DNA of 64,000 nt from Bemisia tabaci (taxonomy: Eukaryota > Arthropoda > Insecta > Hemiptera > Aleyrodidae). Positions 31,859-44,758 of this stretch are shown in pieces (within the stretch, counting starts at the first letter, position 1; the number at the start of each line of letters is the position of its first letter). Below the pieces are notes generated by a model that searched no databases, had not been told where the DNA came from, and saw nothing but the letters and a program-made list of their open reading frames with translations. The position numbers were made by a program, and so were the translations under genes. The stretch spans positions 1,240,001 to 1,304,000 of the forward strand of contig NC_092796.1 of assembly GCF_918797505.1 (NCBI RefSeq), read 5' to 3'.

Positions 31859-34800
31859 GCGCGAAGAAAACAGAGGTCATTGGACTTCGACGTATGTGTT
31901 GGTAAAAAATCAACAAGAAGGAGTATTGAGAGAAATAGTCCCAAAAACCGGCAACGGCCAGCCAAGTTATGGCATCTTCGTGATTCATTCAACAGCCGAA
32001 AGCAGTATTTTGGCTTTTTTTGGCGAGGAATCGACATTTCTGGCCGGTGAACATGACAGACCGATGGACAGGGGCGGGGCGGGGCGGGGTGCATTATGGA
32101 AAAATGCGAATAATTTACAACCGGCCGAACAGATTCCTGGTGACACGATTCCACGATCGAAGATGTTCTTTGCAAAAAAAAACCCGGGGGAATTTGGCAC
32201 AGATTTACAGTGTTGCGGAACTGACATGCTGCAAACGGATATTACTTCGTTCGTACAGGAGCAGAGAAATTTCACAAGCGACGACAATGGTTGCGATCTC
32301 ATCTTACAGAACAGCTCAGAAGTCATTATGAGTCGTCTCAGTATTAAAAAATAAAAAGTTGAGAAATTCGATTGGTAAAATAGCTCTTTCAAAACTTTGG
32401 ATTAAAGTCACTGAATTTACGAACGCTCCAAAAATAAATGTTTTCTTTTAAAATGTTTAAATTTTGGGATTTTGTAAGAGTAAAAAAAAAAATGTATTCA
32501 TAGTGATGCAATCAAAGACTCAATACTTACGTCACTTGATTAATCTTATAGACTAGTTGACTTTTAAATGACATGTATAATTTATTTATAATCGTTAACA
32601 ACCGTGGAAAAAATCTCAACACGATTTAAACGTTTCTCTGAACTCCTATAGAGAAATGCAGTTGATACTATAAGAAAAAAAATAAGAAAAAACACCGAGG
32701 ACAGTTTTTTTGTTTTGTTTCCTCGAACTCTAACCTGGTTAATTTTTGCGCTTTGGATACGGATATCAGAGAATTTGCTGGGAAGGAAAATGTATCGTCT
32801 AAGTTGAGATTGATTCATACATCGCCCTAACGGTAATAAGGGTGGCAGTTTATTTGCCCATTAAAAGTATAGAACGTGCCTAAGTTCTCCGACGATTTTC
32901 CATGAAACCAGAGTGCCGATGGAAAGTTTGGCAACAGTATCGACCGAAGAAAGGAGGAAGGCAGGGTGCGCGGGGCCGAGATATTTGAGAAATAACTCAA
33001 ATGGACCAATAAATTCATCATGTCACCGGATTAAAATTCTCCGAAATCGCGGAATCATTGCCCTGCCCGATCAGGTTCCACGGAATCAAGGTCATCGGAG
33101 ACCTAAGTCGGAAACTCGAACTGGTCGCCGGGAAAGAAACGATTGGAAATTGGATAACAAATTCAAATTCTCATCGTCAGAGGCACTAGACTAATTTTCG
33201 GAGCAAAACATGGCCGGGCCTCCGTACGGTATCGAACAATTAGTTATCAGCTGGGACTCCATTAGCAAGAAACCTACGCTGACACTTTGAAATATGGCTG
33301 TTGTACTCGAAAGGATTTCAACACTAGACCGAGGAAGTTCGATAAAAGAACGGATCGTTCGGAACAAGATGTACCATCAAAAGTTTCAAACTCCGAACAT
33401 GTAACCCCATAGAAAAGGAGGACTTAGTAAACGGGAAACTGGAAATTTGGATATTGGTACACCACTGTTTAGATGAGCGTTTAGCAAACATTCTGGCAAA
33501 ATAATTTCAGACTTAACTGAAGGTATGATCAGAATTAATTAGCAAAGTCACATTAATTGAGGAAAGAAAAAATAACGATTAAAATTAATTAATTTCTTGG
33601 ACATTAGAGAGAACTTTTCTTCTCAGACTCTTCTCAAAAAATGTTCACGATGTCAAATAAAATTGCTTCTCCAAAAGTTGGGACGGATAATAAACAGCGT
33701 CTTTAAGAAAAAATTCACTGACTTTTGCAAATGCCCGGAAGAAGAATTAGTGAACTTTTCAGATACAATAAATATCCAACAGTTTTCGAGTGTATGTGCA
33801 ACTTACTACTGGAGATTTTGCAACTTTGTGCTGAAGTTACGTTCTTTCGTCTAGGAAACGACTTTATATTGTCTAGCATCCATGAAAGCTCAAAGACAAG
33901 GTTTTGGAATTAGAACACTCGAGTTTAAGTGCTGCTGTGAGTAGTGGAGAGCTGGACAGAATTATTTTCGGCATATAAAATGAACGGCCCTGCACTGGTA
34001 CCGCTACGATTCGCTCCATAATTTTCCACGAAACGAGACAAAAGGAATTTTGACAATAACTAACGAGTGGCCAGGAATTCCCACACGGCCGTTAAATATT
34101 CTTTTCTTACCGCCTTGTACTGAGAAACTAATAAAACGCTCCATTTTTGTTGTTTTATGACTTATCAATTTAACGATTTAATTAAAATTCGTCTGCTGTT
34201 TAATTAAGGCGTTTACAGTCAAGTAGACAAAAGAGTCTTTTTTATTTATTCTTCATGGTTAGGAGCCACGCACTACGCAGGCAGAAAGATTTAGATTGTT
34301 CCAACGACAAAATATTGCCAGTAATAGTTTAGATGTAACATCTCGATGGAAATTAATACTCAGTGATGAGGGTTGATTTACGTGCTATATTTCGAAAATT
34401 TGTATAAAGACATAATCATTTCCAATGATTTACAAAACAAAATGCATAAAGTGATGGAGTAGGATAATTCAGTGTGCATGAAATAAATTACTGTCGAGAA
34501 GTTCCAACGTCGAAGTCAGCGAAAAAGTGGATATTAATTATTTCATGGGCTCTGGACTAATTGTGTCACCAGGGCTCAACTTAACACTGTCATGTAACTG
34601 CTGGATAATTGCTTATCAGCCACAAAGCATTACTAAATTTTAATCAGAAATCTATAGGGAGTTAAAATTGTGGTAGCAACTGACACACTGGCGTGGGCGA
34701 ACGGTGAAACTTGTGTCTTCGTTGAGTCTGAGTTTCGGCCGGATAGGCATCTAAACTAACGTTACGGAAAAGCATAAGGTATCACAGAAAATTGAAGGCG

Positions 34801-34887
34801 CTTCAATGCCGGGATCATGCATTTGAGATCCGTTCCTAATGAAATCTTAATTCTGTCGAAATGAATAGTTGCGATTCGACGGGACCA
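31859..34887. other. About 3 kb of unique sequence, no supported gene
   Basis: Frames of 171, 135, 122 and 103 codons overlap on both strands at 31.8-32.4 kb and contradict one another, so none is called. The rest is AT-rich and repeat-poor. Confidence 0.45.
32071..32089 (+). other. Potential G-quadruplex motif
   Basis: GGGGCGGGGCGGGGCGGGG is a clean run of four G4 blocks with single-base loops, which fits the classic quadruplex rule. It sits in otherwise ordinary unique DNA, so any function is unknown. Confidence 0.75.
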
Positions 34888-35098
34888 CACTGAAAAAACA
34901 AAGAATCTTAAATTTGCCGCCAAGAATTATTTTTTCTTAAATCAACATTTTCTGCTAAATATAAACTACTTTTTTACTTGCCCTCGGCATCATTTTTCTT
35001 GTATCGAGACAAATTCAGCTTAAATCAAGATAAAAAAAATTCTAGGCGGCAAATTCAAGAATCATCATGCTTGAGTCAAGCACACTTTTTTTTCAGTG
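34888..35098. mobile_element. CACTG-A(n) foldback (family E)
   Basis: CACTGAAAAAACAAAGAATC then TTAAATTTGCCGCCAAGAAT is mirrored on the right (reverse complement CACTGAAAAAAAAGTGTGCT, then GAATTTGCCGCCTAGAATTT). A second inner pair is TCTTAAATCAACA / GCTTAAATCAAGA. The element is 211 bp and non-coding. It lies 24 bp from the next foldback. Confidence 0.85.
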
Positions 35099-35122
35099 CA
35101 GTCACAAGTCGCTTACAAATGA

Positions 35123-35260
35123 GTTACATTTGCAATAAGGAACCACTATATTTGGCTCTTTCAGAAAGGCACCTTTCAAACCCTGCATAGGGAATCCAAT
35201 GGGACATATGTTGTTTCTGAAATGAGCCAGAAATAGTGGTTCCTTATTGCAAAATGTGGT
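35123..35260. mobile_element. Family S foldback with AAGGAACCACTAT arms
   Basis: TACATTTGCAATAAGGAACC then ACTATATTTGGCTC is mirrored on the right (reverse complement CACATTTTGCAATAAGGAAC then CACTATTTCTGGCTCATTTC). The arms are about 45 bp with few mismatches. A diverged copy lies at 3.4-3.6 kb. Confidence 0.88.
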
Positions 35261-37194
35261 CGAAATCATCAACGACTAATAACTGCCTCTGACGACCGAA
35301 GGTTTACCCTCCGTGCAGATAGTTAAGAACTTGCAGATTTTCGAGAACGGATTGGCGTGGCTCACCTGCTTTTCCCCGATTTCTCTTCAATTCTTACGGT
35401 GGCTCAGAAGAGTTTGCGGGCTTTCTCGAATGCATGCTCACATTATGAATAGAGTACTTATCCTCATCCATACCGCGAGCGGAGATTAGAGTACGACGGA
35501 TCAAAGTGCACCCGCTGGCGGCACGCCATGCGATTCGACCGACCATTGACGGACCACGGACGGTCGGTCGGTCGGTCCTACGGGCTTTTCTACACCGGGG
35601 TCTAATTGAAAAGTTTAGTGCACTCGGCTGAGGGGGAGCCGGGGTCCTGCGGGTCAGAGAAGAGACCCGAGTGCCCGAGACGCCGAGGGTCTTTTCACTC
35701 TCGTTGACCGCATGATTTAAAACATCACATCATCAACGTCATCATCATCATCCAGCCCAACAAGGAACGTACGCGCTCTGCTCATACTCACCGTCGCAGC
35801 GTTGCCAATTCCACTAAATTACTCTTGTATAAGAGGAACTATGCAAATCGTACAAATGATAAAAGGAATCAAAGGAGCTATAAAGCACGCAGATACAATG
35901 CACAATGTGTCTGGTTGTTCTTACACAAAAACGTCTAATGGGCATCGGGCTGCCTCCTCTGGGAAAGTATGAATAACGTGGAACGCCTCTAATTGGCTCA
36001 GGCGATTTGGGCCGACATGAAACCAAAATTTACGGCTGTTGCAAGCACTTTTTGTAGATTGAGATGATTGAAGATTTGTATTCGTTGACATCTTGAATTT
36101 TGTTCAAACATGGTAAGATGCGTTTCCTCGGTTTAAAACTAATTCCAGGTATTGTATTCTGGAGATTTCCTTCAATCTACACGAAGTAAAGCAGGGTTGG
36201 GTAACAAGTATAGGTGATGATAAAAGTCTAATGTTCGAGCCGTCCCATTCAAAAATGCCATCATTTTTGGATCTTCGACAATTGGGCTATACGCACTTAA
36301 CATCACTTAAAGAAGGTACTGAAAATAGTACGATAACGGGTGAAAATGCAAACAAATGTTATTTTGCAGAATTCTTCTGAGTGCAGAAGCTGATTTTCTG
36401 ACATTTCATGGCGTGAATCGCTTTCGACTTAAAATTTTGAAGAGGAAACATGTAGGTAATATACCACGGTGCTATAATTCCTACCTCATTATTGTCTAGT
36501 GGGCAATTCTCACGCAAACAGTCCAATGATCGACAACCTTTGTTCAACTCTTCTTCCAACGATTTTGATTGCCAAGCACAGTGGTAAATTAAAGCTCTGT
36601 CGATCGAGGCCTTTCGACAAAGAAACCAGGAATCAACCGTGAGTCGGGAATGTCGATCGAAAAGTATGGGTGAGTGAAGGAGGCGAGGATTCGGACCGCG
36701 AGACGGCAGCAGCGCGGGAACCACCACGAGAGCGCGCGAGGATCCCACCGGTAATTTATTATTTTCCCTTTCATTCGGGGCCATCATTGAGCATTGAGCA
36801 TGTTAATAAGAGGACCATAAAGGCATAAAGCAATAAAATATTGCCCCTCCCCGTCGCTGGCCGCCTGCCGGCCGGAAAATAAATACTTTCCAACGGAGCC
36901 TCTCCACTCTTTCCCCCTTTTCAGCTAATATTTGAGCTGGCTTTTACAACTCCTATTCGGAGAGGCTAAAAATCATATGCATGTTAAATAAACCCCCCTC
37001 GGCCGAGGCTCTGATGCTCTTTGTGCTCGGCTCATTGTTTATAATTGGCCCAATAAAATTAACACCGGCTCCTTGTAAAGCCCCGGGCCCCCTTGCCGAA
37101 TTTAACCGCCAAATCACAGGTGTAATTTCGGATAATTGACGTCAACAATTATTGACGGGTATCATGAATGAAGAAGTTAAGATAAATGAGATCG
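35261..37194. other. About 1.9 kb unique sequence with simple repeats
   Basis: (GGTC)-type GGACGGTCGGTCGGTCGGTC lies at about 35,557-35,576, and a (CAT)-rich stretch at 35,724-35,750. A family B-like fragment (AAGAGGAACTATGCAAATCG) lies near 35,831-35,850. The 142-codon minus-strand frame at 36.4-36.8 kb shows no domain. Confidence 0.45.
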
Positions 37195-37455
37195 CCTGGC
37201 TCATTCTTGCAATTGATAGACAAAGAAGACATATGGAGTATAGAGCTATCCTATTGGTCGGAAAGGTTGGTTTCTGTAGACTCAGGGAGAAAATGATAGA
37301 CCAACTATAGGGTCTCTCGTGAGTTGCCATTAGTCAGTCTTTTACCTACCTCCTATGTCTATTACAACCACCAGCTTCTACCAATAGGATCCCTCCACAT
37401 CCCTTTTGTCTTCTTTGTCTATAGCTTTGTCTATCAATTTCAAAAATCAGCCAGC
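37195..37455. mobile_element. Family R MITE, copy 2 (complete)
   Basis: CCTGGCTCATTCTTGCAATT then GATAGACAAAGAAGAC is mirrored on the right (reverse complement GCTGGCTGATTTTTGAAATT then GATAGACAAAGCTATAGACA). Further in, ATCCTATTGGT pairs with ACCAATAGGAT. The centre CTCTCGTGAGTTGCCATTAG matches copy 1 at 14.3 kb. The element is 261 bp and non-coding. Confidence 0.9.
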
Positions 37456-37640
37456 GGATCTGTGAGAGGGGACCTAATCTTTCAGGGCTAAATTCCCCTA
37501 ATTTTTTTCAAAAACGTACCTTCGTTTTCCTACAAAATTAGGCTTTTTGTTTGGATCCCCCTCTCCCCCTGGTGACGCATCGTAACGCTGGCCCCCTCTC
37601 CTTCCTAAGTGCGTTGCGTTATATTTGAACGGTCCCTGAT
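37456..37640. mobile_element. Family C right-half fragment
   Basis: CCTAAGTGCGTTGCGTTATA then TTTGAACGGTCCCTGA matches the right end of the 0.5-kb copy. The C-rich CCCCCTCTCCCCCTGGTGAC and the repeated GTAACGC words also fit. No left end is found next to family R, so the element is truncated. Confidence 0.65.
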
Positions 37641-37668
37641 TTTAATGTTGTGGTTTTAAATCATTTTC

Positions 37669-38351
37669 TGGGGGCAGGCCCGCCACATCCCATCTCGGGC
37701 CCTGGTACCAATTTTCTGGCCCAGGCTCCTAGCACGGGGGGGGGGGGGGTTCCGGGGGGCCTCCCCCGGGAAATTTTTGAAATTTTAAATCTATTTGGAC
37801 GCATCATGAAGCTCTTATGATGGAGATTTTCCATCAATTTCTGCAGAATAATTACGCCTTTTTGTTTACTTTCAGCACCAAAAACTTTCGAATTGTTGCA
37901 TTCAAAACATCTATAAATTTTTTTTTGAGGGGGCAGATGATAATTTTCAATTCTATGGGGAGCCGGGCCCCCCTGGACTCCCCTTTCGCACGTCTATGGC
38001 AAGGGAGTTAAGCCATTGAAGTCGAGGATGCCTAGAAAGGAGCCTCTTAGCATCCGACAACGGAAGAAAATGAAACACAGTTACTAAAAATATCATTCTA
38101 CATATACTCAAAATCTTGAAAATCTCTAAAAAAGTAAGAAAAATTTTATAGTGCCCTAGCGTGTTTTTGAAACTTTATTCACCTTTTGCGGAATTTTTAG
38201 GGTAATTTTTTCACTTTTCCCTACGAGACAAGGGTTACACATGAATTCGTAGTGGTTTGTCACCTGCGTCACGGGCCCCTTCAGGGCCCGGGCCCCGGTA
38301 CCAGGGACCCAGTATCCCCCCCCCCCCCCTTGTGGCGGGCCTGTCTGGGGG
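37669..38351. mobile_element. Inverted-arm element with GGGGCAGGCCCGCCAC ends
   Basis: TGGGGGCAGGCCCGCCACA then CGGGCCCTGGTACC on the left is mirrored on the right by GGTACCAGGGACCC and TGTGGCGGGCCTGTCTGGGG. G14 (37,736-37,749) and C14 (38,316-38,329) runs lie in or near the arms. The 550-bp middle is AT-rich and carries GGGCCCCCCTGGACTCCCC. Unusual GC-rich ends; no coding frame. Confidence 0.55.
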
Positions 38352-40329
38352 AGGCGATTGAATTACAGATAGGTGAAACAGAACCTCCGAATATCCTCAG
38401 GAGCAGAAATCCGGATAGGTGTGGCGATTTGGCAACATAGTTTCGAAAATAGTGAGGCAGCTTTTTCGGGAATGCCACTATCTCTCTCTTGCCGGCGAAT
38501 TTCCCCGATGGATCTCCCTCTCTAGCCGAACCCTTGTTCTGCCTCGTTCAAACTCTATTAGACGCCGCGAGGAAGGAATAGAATGCGCTGATCCAATAAA
38601 ACACTTAAATGCAGGCTTTTATGAGCCACGTGTTAAAACGGGGGATAAAATAAGTCTGGCTCTAGCGTTAGCCTCTCCGGCTAAGAGCGTGGACAATGGA
38701 GAGGAATCCGGACTGTACAGAGCGAGAATCCAAAAATTCGACTGATTTTCCCAAAATACACCTTCACAGACATCCATGACTTGTAAAGTGTTTTTTGTTA
38801 TAGATGGTATGTTTCGAGACTTGCACTGAGGTTGGATTCATTGCCATAAGAAAATCATCGGCTTTTCCTCGTTATATGAGAAAAATACTCCTGCATTGAA
38901 AAAGGGACTTAGGATCCGCGAGATATCAAATTTTCGTAAGGACCATGAAATTTCCGTATCGTGATGATTTTCTCTTAGTGCTGAAATTTTAAATTATTTT
39001 ATACATTCCACCTTCAATTTTTACAGTTAATTTGACAAATGCAGTCCACTAACCTGCTTCTCCCTGAAACAGTGTGCTATTATTCAAAGGTCCGTTGAGG
39101 TGAACTGTGAACTAGATGACATTATGAAATACGAAAATACTATCTCGGGTTAATCCATGAAAACCCTATATAATTTATGCATATAAGTTATTTCTAGAGT
39201 AATAAGCTCGAGATACTAGCGCTTTGGTGCAACTTTAGCCACCCCTCTCCCTCGACGCACCCTAAGAAAGCCTCCCTCCTTCGGGTGTGGTTAAGAGTGA
39301 AAAGGCGTCGAGGAGTCCGAAGAGAAATATTGCTCCCTCCGCCAAAAATCACCGTTCAACATAACGCCGACACCGGTCAAAAACTCTTGAACGACATAGA
39401 CGTTAAAAGTTCACTGCGCAGGGTTGCCATCTCTCTATTTTTTCCGTGAGAACCGGGCTTAAAATTCGGATTTCGAAATGGAAATCCGCAACCGAGGACA
39501 CTATGGTGTCGAGGGTGTCACCGTACATCGGAGTCAAAGCACCGACCTTTAGTGGAACGACTGGGTGCTTGCCTTTTACACGGCGCGGGGCGCCTGGCCC
39601 AAAGGTTATTTATACTTATTTGCCGATAGAGTGCATTACAAGACTCGCCTTGTTGCCGCACTGTGCGCCTTGAGAATCACGCTTGCCGTTCCCGGAACGT
39701 GAGGATGCCTTGGCGGGCTGTGGCAATGCTGAGCTGGTTCCCTCTCGCTAGGAGTAAATACCAGAGCCGTTATGAAACATTTAATCCCTACTTATATCCG
39801 GATGAAGTAAGCTTCATTAATTTATGGAGCCGGCTCCGCGATAGGGGTTGAGGGTTGAGGACGGCTCACTTACGCGCCTTCACGGGTCCACGCGCGAGTC
39901 AAGCTAAGAAAATTTACGCGGCATCGCGTCGTCCCTGGCTCGGGGTGTTACGTTTCTTGCCAGTTGGCTGATTCTCGAACATTCCTCGAACTTCCGTGCA
40001 TTTTTTTCAATTTTGTCGCATTTTATGGATGGATTTTTCCGGGACTTACATGCATTTCAGTAACAGTTCGGGGAAAGCCTGCTGTACTTGGGCGGAGCTG
40101 TGAGTAAGCTGGAAGGTGCCTTCCCACCCCCTCAAAAATCTCTTCAGCCTCCTCCAGGAAATGTGATAGATTTCGCAAAGTATGTGCGTGACAAACCTTT
40201 CATCTCTAAGATTATATTTCAAATGAATTTTTTGGTAAGAATTTCTTCAAATTTTTTCTGGAGACGACTTATTTTTAAAAAAACATTTCAAAAGCCGACG
40301 ATAAATTCTACAGAGACTCGGAAAAAGCA
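38352..40329. other. About 2 kb unique sequence, no supported gene
   Basis: GC-rich patches at 38.45-38.7 and 39.45-39.85 kb give frames of 62-108 codons without splice or domain support. Confidence 0.45.
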
Positions 40330-40460
40330 CTCAAATTCGTTACGTGACGTTTTTCTCAATAGCCCCCCCCCCCCCTCTCTCTCTCTCTCAGTAACGCCGC
40401 GCGACACTGGGAAAGGCTCCCACCTCCTTGAAGCATTACGTAAATTAGGGACGGCCCCGG
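40330..40460. mobile_element. Family C fragment with CT microsatellite
   Basis: TTACGTGACGTTTTTC lies at the left, and GAAGCATTACGTAAATTAGG then GACGGCCCC at the right, which is a family C right end. Between them is C13 followed by (CT)8 (about 40,363-40,390). The left terminus is not found. Confidence 0.5.
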
Positions 40461-42197
40461 AACACGGAAATTTTTTTGCAAACCTTAGCAGTTTTTACTT
40501 TCTTTTTATTTGGCTCATACGAAGAAGGAAGATGGAAGTTTGATATTTGTGCGAATTCCGGGATCTCAATGTCTTGCCGGGAAAAAGGAGCTGGGAGTTG
40601 GCCGTCATCCGTGCGCGGTTGGAACGGACGGATCGTCGGAAAGACGAGTGCGGACGTCTAGAGCCGGTGGGATTTCTCGGCGCCGTGAATTTCCGGGCGT
40701 ATGAAAACGAGGCAGGGCCAAACATATTTCTTTCAACAGTTGGTTTCCCCGGAGACCTATTAGAAGACAGCGCGGCGCCCGCCCAAGCTACCCGTCGCAT
40801 AATCCGCGTATTTCAGTGCATGAACCGATCCGCGTTGCCTTTCTTGCCGCTCCAGACCCTTCTCCGCTCGGGAAATTCGCACCATGTGGCAACGGTGACG
40901 CCCGACTCGCTTTTCCGACAGCCCTTTAAAAAGTAACACGTAGGTGGCTCTGATACGTTCGCGTGTAAAACTGCGGATCTTTATTCCGTCTCTTGTAACA
41001 CGTTTGTCTTCCGCCGACGAGGCGAGCCACTCACAAACGCCGTTGCTCTTTTCTTCCGGTTATGAATTGAAAACTCTGGCTTCTTTCTTGTTCCGTATGG
41101 AAGCGCCACTTTTTGCGGAACTAAGGCACTCCGCACTCCTAGTTGGGCTCTGCTAATGTAAGGGCCGTCTGGGGCGCTTCGCGATCCTATCAATTATATT
41201 TTCAACCAGACGAAGTACGAACTTTAACAAAAAAACAGGAGCTCCAACATACACCATGGGGGTGTGAAGTCGATAGAAATCCATAGAATTTTTTATCATC
41301 GATTTTTTTTTGGAAATTATGTAGTTTATGGAAAAAAATCATTCTAAATAAAGTGTTTGAAATTATATCACAAGTCGGTTGAAGCCAAAAAATCGGACGT
41401 TATGGTCCGTTTTTCATGCTTTAAAAAACGGATTTTGCTGGGCAGGCTGTACCGACCTACGTCACGGGGTAAACAATCCTCAAGATGCAAAAACCTCCTT
41501 TTATTTCTCTATGCCCAAGGGCAACCGAGGTAGTGCGGCCGCCGCTGACGTCACTGGCGCTTTATAATTCCCGTCCATTCTTATGGGCCTTGACTAGCAA
41601 GCACACCCCTTCTTTCACACCTGACCCTGGTTCCTTTGGCAGAGATCCGTCCATTTGCCTGGGGAACCTTCCGGATCGGCTACCGTTGGAAAGTAGACTT
41701 TTCTGTCAATTTATCCTTTATGACACTCGCACCAAACCAGTCAATAGACCGCAAAACAGCGCACTTTAATTTGCCCGAACCTAACATTCGCGCGAGCTTT
41801 CGTTCTCGTTCGCGGCGAAACGCGCGTTTGGTAGGGTCACGGCGAAAGTTTATGGTAGCCCCCGCACTCGGGCCGAGGCTCCTGGTCAGATTTTCTGGGC
41901 TTGTTCCCAGTTGAGTCACGTCCGGCAGACACTCGGGTCCCAACTTCCAGTTCCGTGTATCTCCCGTTTATGGTCCCGCTCGCAATTTGTAGTGCCGGCG
42001 TGGAGGTCGCTCTCCCGTCGTTCGCAGTGGTGAAACAAACACTCGCCGCATTCGTTTGCGAGGGAGGGGTGTTATTTTACCGCGCAATCCGAGTCAAAAA
42101 CACTGAAATAATTATTACTATGAAGGATGGATAAACCAAGATTGTTTCGAGGGGGAGCCAGGGTTTAAAAATTTGAAGTGGAGGGGTGGGGGAAAAA
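40461..42197. other. Unique GC-rich sequence, no supported gene
   Basis: Three phases are open between 40.5 and 40.9 kb (up to 129 codons) and others at 41.5-42.1 kb. Mutually exclusive frames and lack of domains argue against genes. Confidence 0.45.
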
Positions 42198-42396
42198 CAC
42201 TGCAGAAAAAACTCCGGCCGTGGAAGCCGTACTTACGGGCTATATAGACATACCGTCCGCGTTCCGCGCTCAGAGGCCGAAAGTTCCGATCGCAGCACCC
42301 GGAGCAATCAAAGCTGCGGCTCCAGCACCCGGAACTTTTGGTCTCTGAGCCCGGAACGGACGGTATGTCTAAATAGCCCGTGCCTTTTTTTCAGTG
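42198..42396. mobile_element. Family D foldback MITE, copy 2
   Basis: CACTGCAGAAAAAACTCC opens it and GCCTTTTTTTCAGTG closes it. Inner arms ACGGGCTATATAGACATACC then GTCCG are mirrored exactly (GGACGGTATGTC then TAAATAGCCCGT). Mirrored GAAAGTTCCG and GGAACTTTTGG flank the centre, which has CAGCACCCGGAGC in inverted pairs. This links family D to the CACTG-A(n) terminal group. Confidence 0.9.
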
Positions 42397-44562
42397 AAGA
42401 AAAGAATCCCTGAAAATTACGACAAATTATGGCAAATTGTCAAGGCAAGGGGAAGGTTCAGACTCCCTGAACTCCCCTTTAGCAATGTCACCGATGATGA
42501 CTACGAAATTATGGAGGATCAGAGGTTCATCGGTGGACCATAGGGTTTCAACGTATCAAAAAAATCTGTCCTCACAATAAACAGAGAAAAAAAGAAGAGG
42601 AAAATCTCGGAGAAAATGTACCACGGAGCTCATGATATCCAATAATTACCATTTCTACAACTCTGTGTTGCTGCTGGAGTGCTACGTAGAAACGTGAAAA
42701 AAGTTTGGCATAAGACTCCTAGCGAAGTTTACTAAAAATCAAACATACGGAAAGAACGAAAAAAAATTGGAACGTGCATACATACCATTTTTCAAATCAA
42801 AAGCGTGTTTTCCTCTGCTTTTACAAATCAAATTCATTCCATTCCCCCAAAATCTACATAATACTTTTGGAGACCTCTGCATATCATAAAATTATTGAAT
42901 TCAGTTAGGAGAAAAGTCACGAAAAAAACTTGATAATACGTTAGGGGGGAAGGATCCTAGGAGGTAAACCCAATTTTGTCCCCCAAAATCTTTCAGAGCA
43001 CTGATCCCTTCCCAGCCCGTTCTCCTTTGCTTATCTTTCTGGCAGAGAGACGCGACGGAAAAAGCGTAGCATCGCGCTGAAATTCGCTTAAGAGTGAAAT
43101 TTACAGTACCGTGCGAATCCTTCCTGGGGTTTTTATGTCCTTTTCTCGGCATGATAAAAGGACAAGAGCAAACTGGAGCTGCACGGAACATTCTTGGCCT
43201 TTCGACGACGTTTAACGGCAAAATGATAGGGAAGCAAGACCCGGACGCTCTTTCAACGATTTTCGAAAAAGAGGTGATTGAAACCGGCTAACCCCTCCAT
43301 TGTACCGGATAAGCGGAGAAACGGGGCAAAAGTTGTTTATAACAGAACAAGCCAATTTCATTGAATTCGCCTCGACGTTGCCAAGTCGTGCGACAAAGCC
43401 GATGACCAGCCGGAATTCCCGGGCTAAATTTGGCGACGATGCAATAACTTGCCCGGCCGCGGAATCGGCGCGGATTTACGGGAAGGATTGGCTTTATTTC
43501 CTTCATCGTCCCCAGCTTCTCCGTGAATCCTCGATTTTTCACGGGGGGTCGATCGGAGGAAAAGTGGGATTTGGCAACGCGGCTCCCGTGATAAAACGGT
43601 GGGGGGGCGGGGGAAAGCTCTCACAATGGGAGCGAAAATGGATGTTTTGTCAAAGGAATAGTCAACCGATTCATGGCTCTGACCAAGATGAATCATGTAG
43701 CTTTTCGTGGAGCAACGAAAATGCACGAAAACGCGGAGGAGCTGGGCGGGGAGGCCCGGGGGGCGGCACTACGAAATGCCGCGGATGTTTGCTTCTTATT
43801 CTCCGAGAAAACACAGTGACCGAGCCACGGAAAAATCCTGAGGCTGCGTTGCCGAATTTTATGGCCGAACGGAAATAATGAAGGTCATGAATGGCCAGAA
43901 GAGTCTGTGGGGTCTCTGAGTGCTTTGTATTCATTTGTTGCGGTGTTAATAGCTCTCATAGAGAATAAACTTTGGGCTTGAAATTCAATTTTTCGTCAAC
44001 CGAAACGGCAGGTCGAGGACAAAAATAACTCTAGAGACTGAGCTTAGAACAGAGTGTGGCCCGGAATATTTCTGAAAATTTATTTTTCAATAGAAATTAT
44101 ACTTGCACGGAGGACCTCAGCCCGATCAAGGGAAAATTAAAGCGCAGCCCTGTTCCGGCAAAAGAGAGAGAAAAAATTTCCGTAAATAAATTTTAATAGT
44201 GTGTTTAAATGTATTATTTGTATTTATTTATCTACGTGTTAATTGTTCCTTAACAAATACCTCGATGCACAAATATAACAATTAAGGAATATACATTTCC
44301 CCAAAGAGCGATTTCAAAGTGATAAGCAGCGAAAGATTTCGCAGAAAATGAAAAATACGAGGTCAAGTCACCGCCCTCACCACATTCCTGCTCTCCTACT
44401 CGAGCAAACGTGACATCTGAGAGTGATACCACTATTCGGCCACGTTGGAGCTCGGGTTGCCTATACTGAAAACTGAAGGCGAACCGACGGTGAGGTAGAG
44501 TCACCGCTCTGCACACCGCGCTTTCCTGCTTTTCTGAGTGCCCGGTGCAAAACCTGCTAAAC
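42397..44562. other. About 2.2 kb unique sequence, no supported gene
   Basis: The 192-codon frame at 43,300-43,878 lies in a GC-rich patch that is open in the opposite strand too, and includes GTGGGGGGGCGGGGG. No domain or splice structure, so not called. Confidence 0.45.
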
Positions 44563-44758
44563 GCTATCAGGCGTTACTATGATTGTGCATAATGCCCCTA
44601 AAAGCCCTCGCTGCATGACCTTTTGATTGGGAAATTCTCTCTCGATTTCTGTCTAATTCTTAAAATAATACTTTTTCCCTAGGCCATTCGAGTCCTGTTA
44701 TGCATGAGTGAAAACCATTGCAAACTTTTAGCAACACCTGATGCCGCTTATCGGGGTT
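44563..44758. mobile_element. Possible family K element, copy 2
   Basis: GCTATCAGGCGTTACTATGA at the left and TTTTAGCAACACCTGATGCC at the right are inverted relatives, as at 9.5-9.9 kb. Arms are short and diverged, so the call is tentative. Confidence 0.4.

Noticed and set aside
31839..32392. Overlapping frames of 171, 135 and 103 codons
   Set aside because: They contradict each other on both strands, and none has a recognisable motif.
40547..40936. 129-codon frame with protein-like composition
   Set aside because: Two other phases are open over the same DNA, and there is no splice context or domain.
43300..43878. 192-codon frame
   Set aside because: Overlapped by open minus-strand frames, GC-rich, no domain or splice support.
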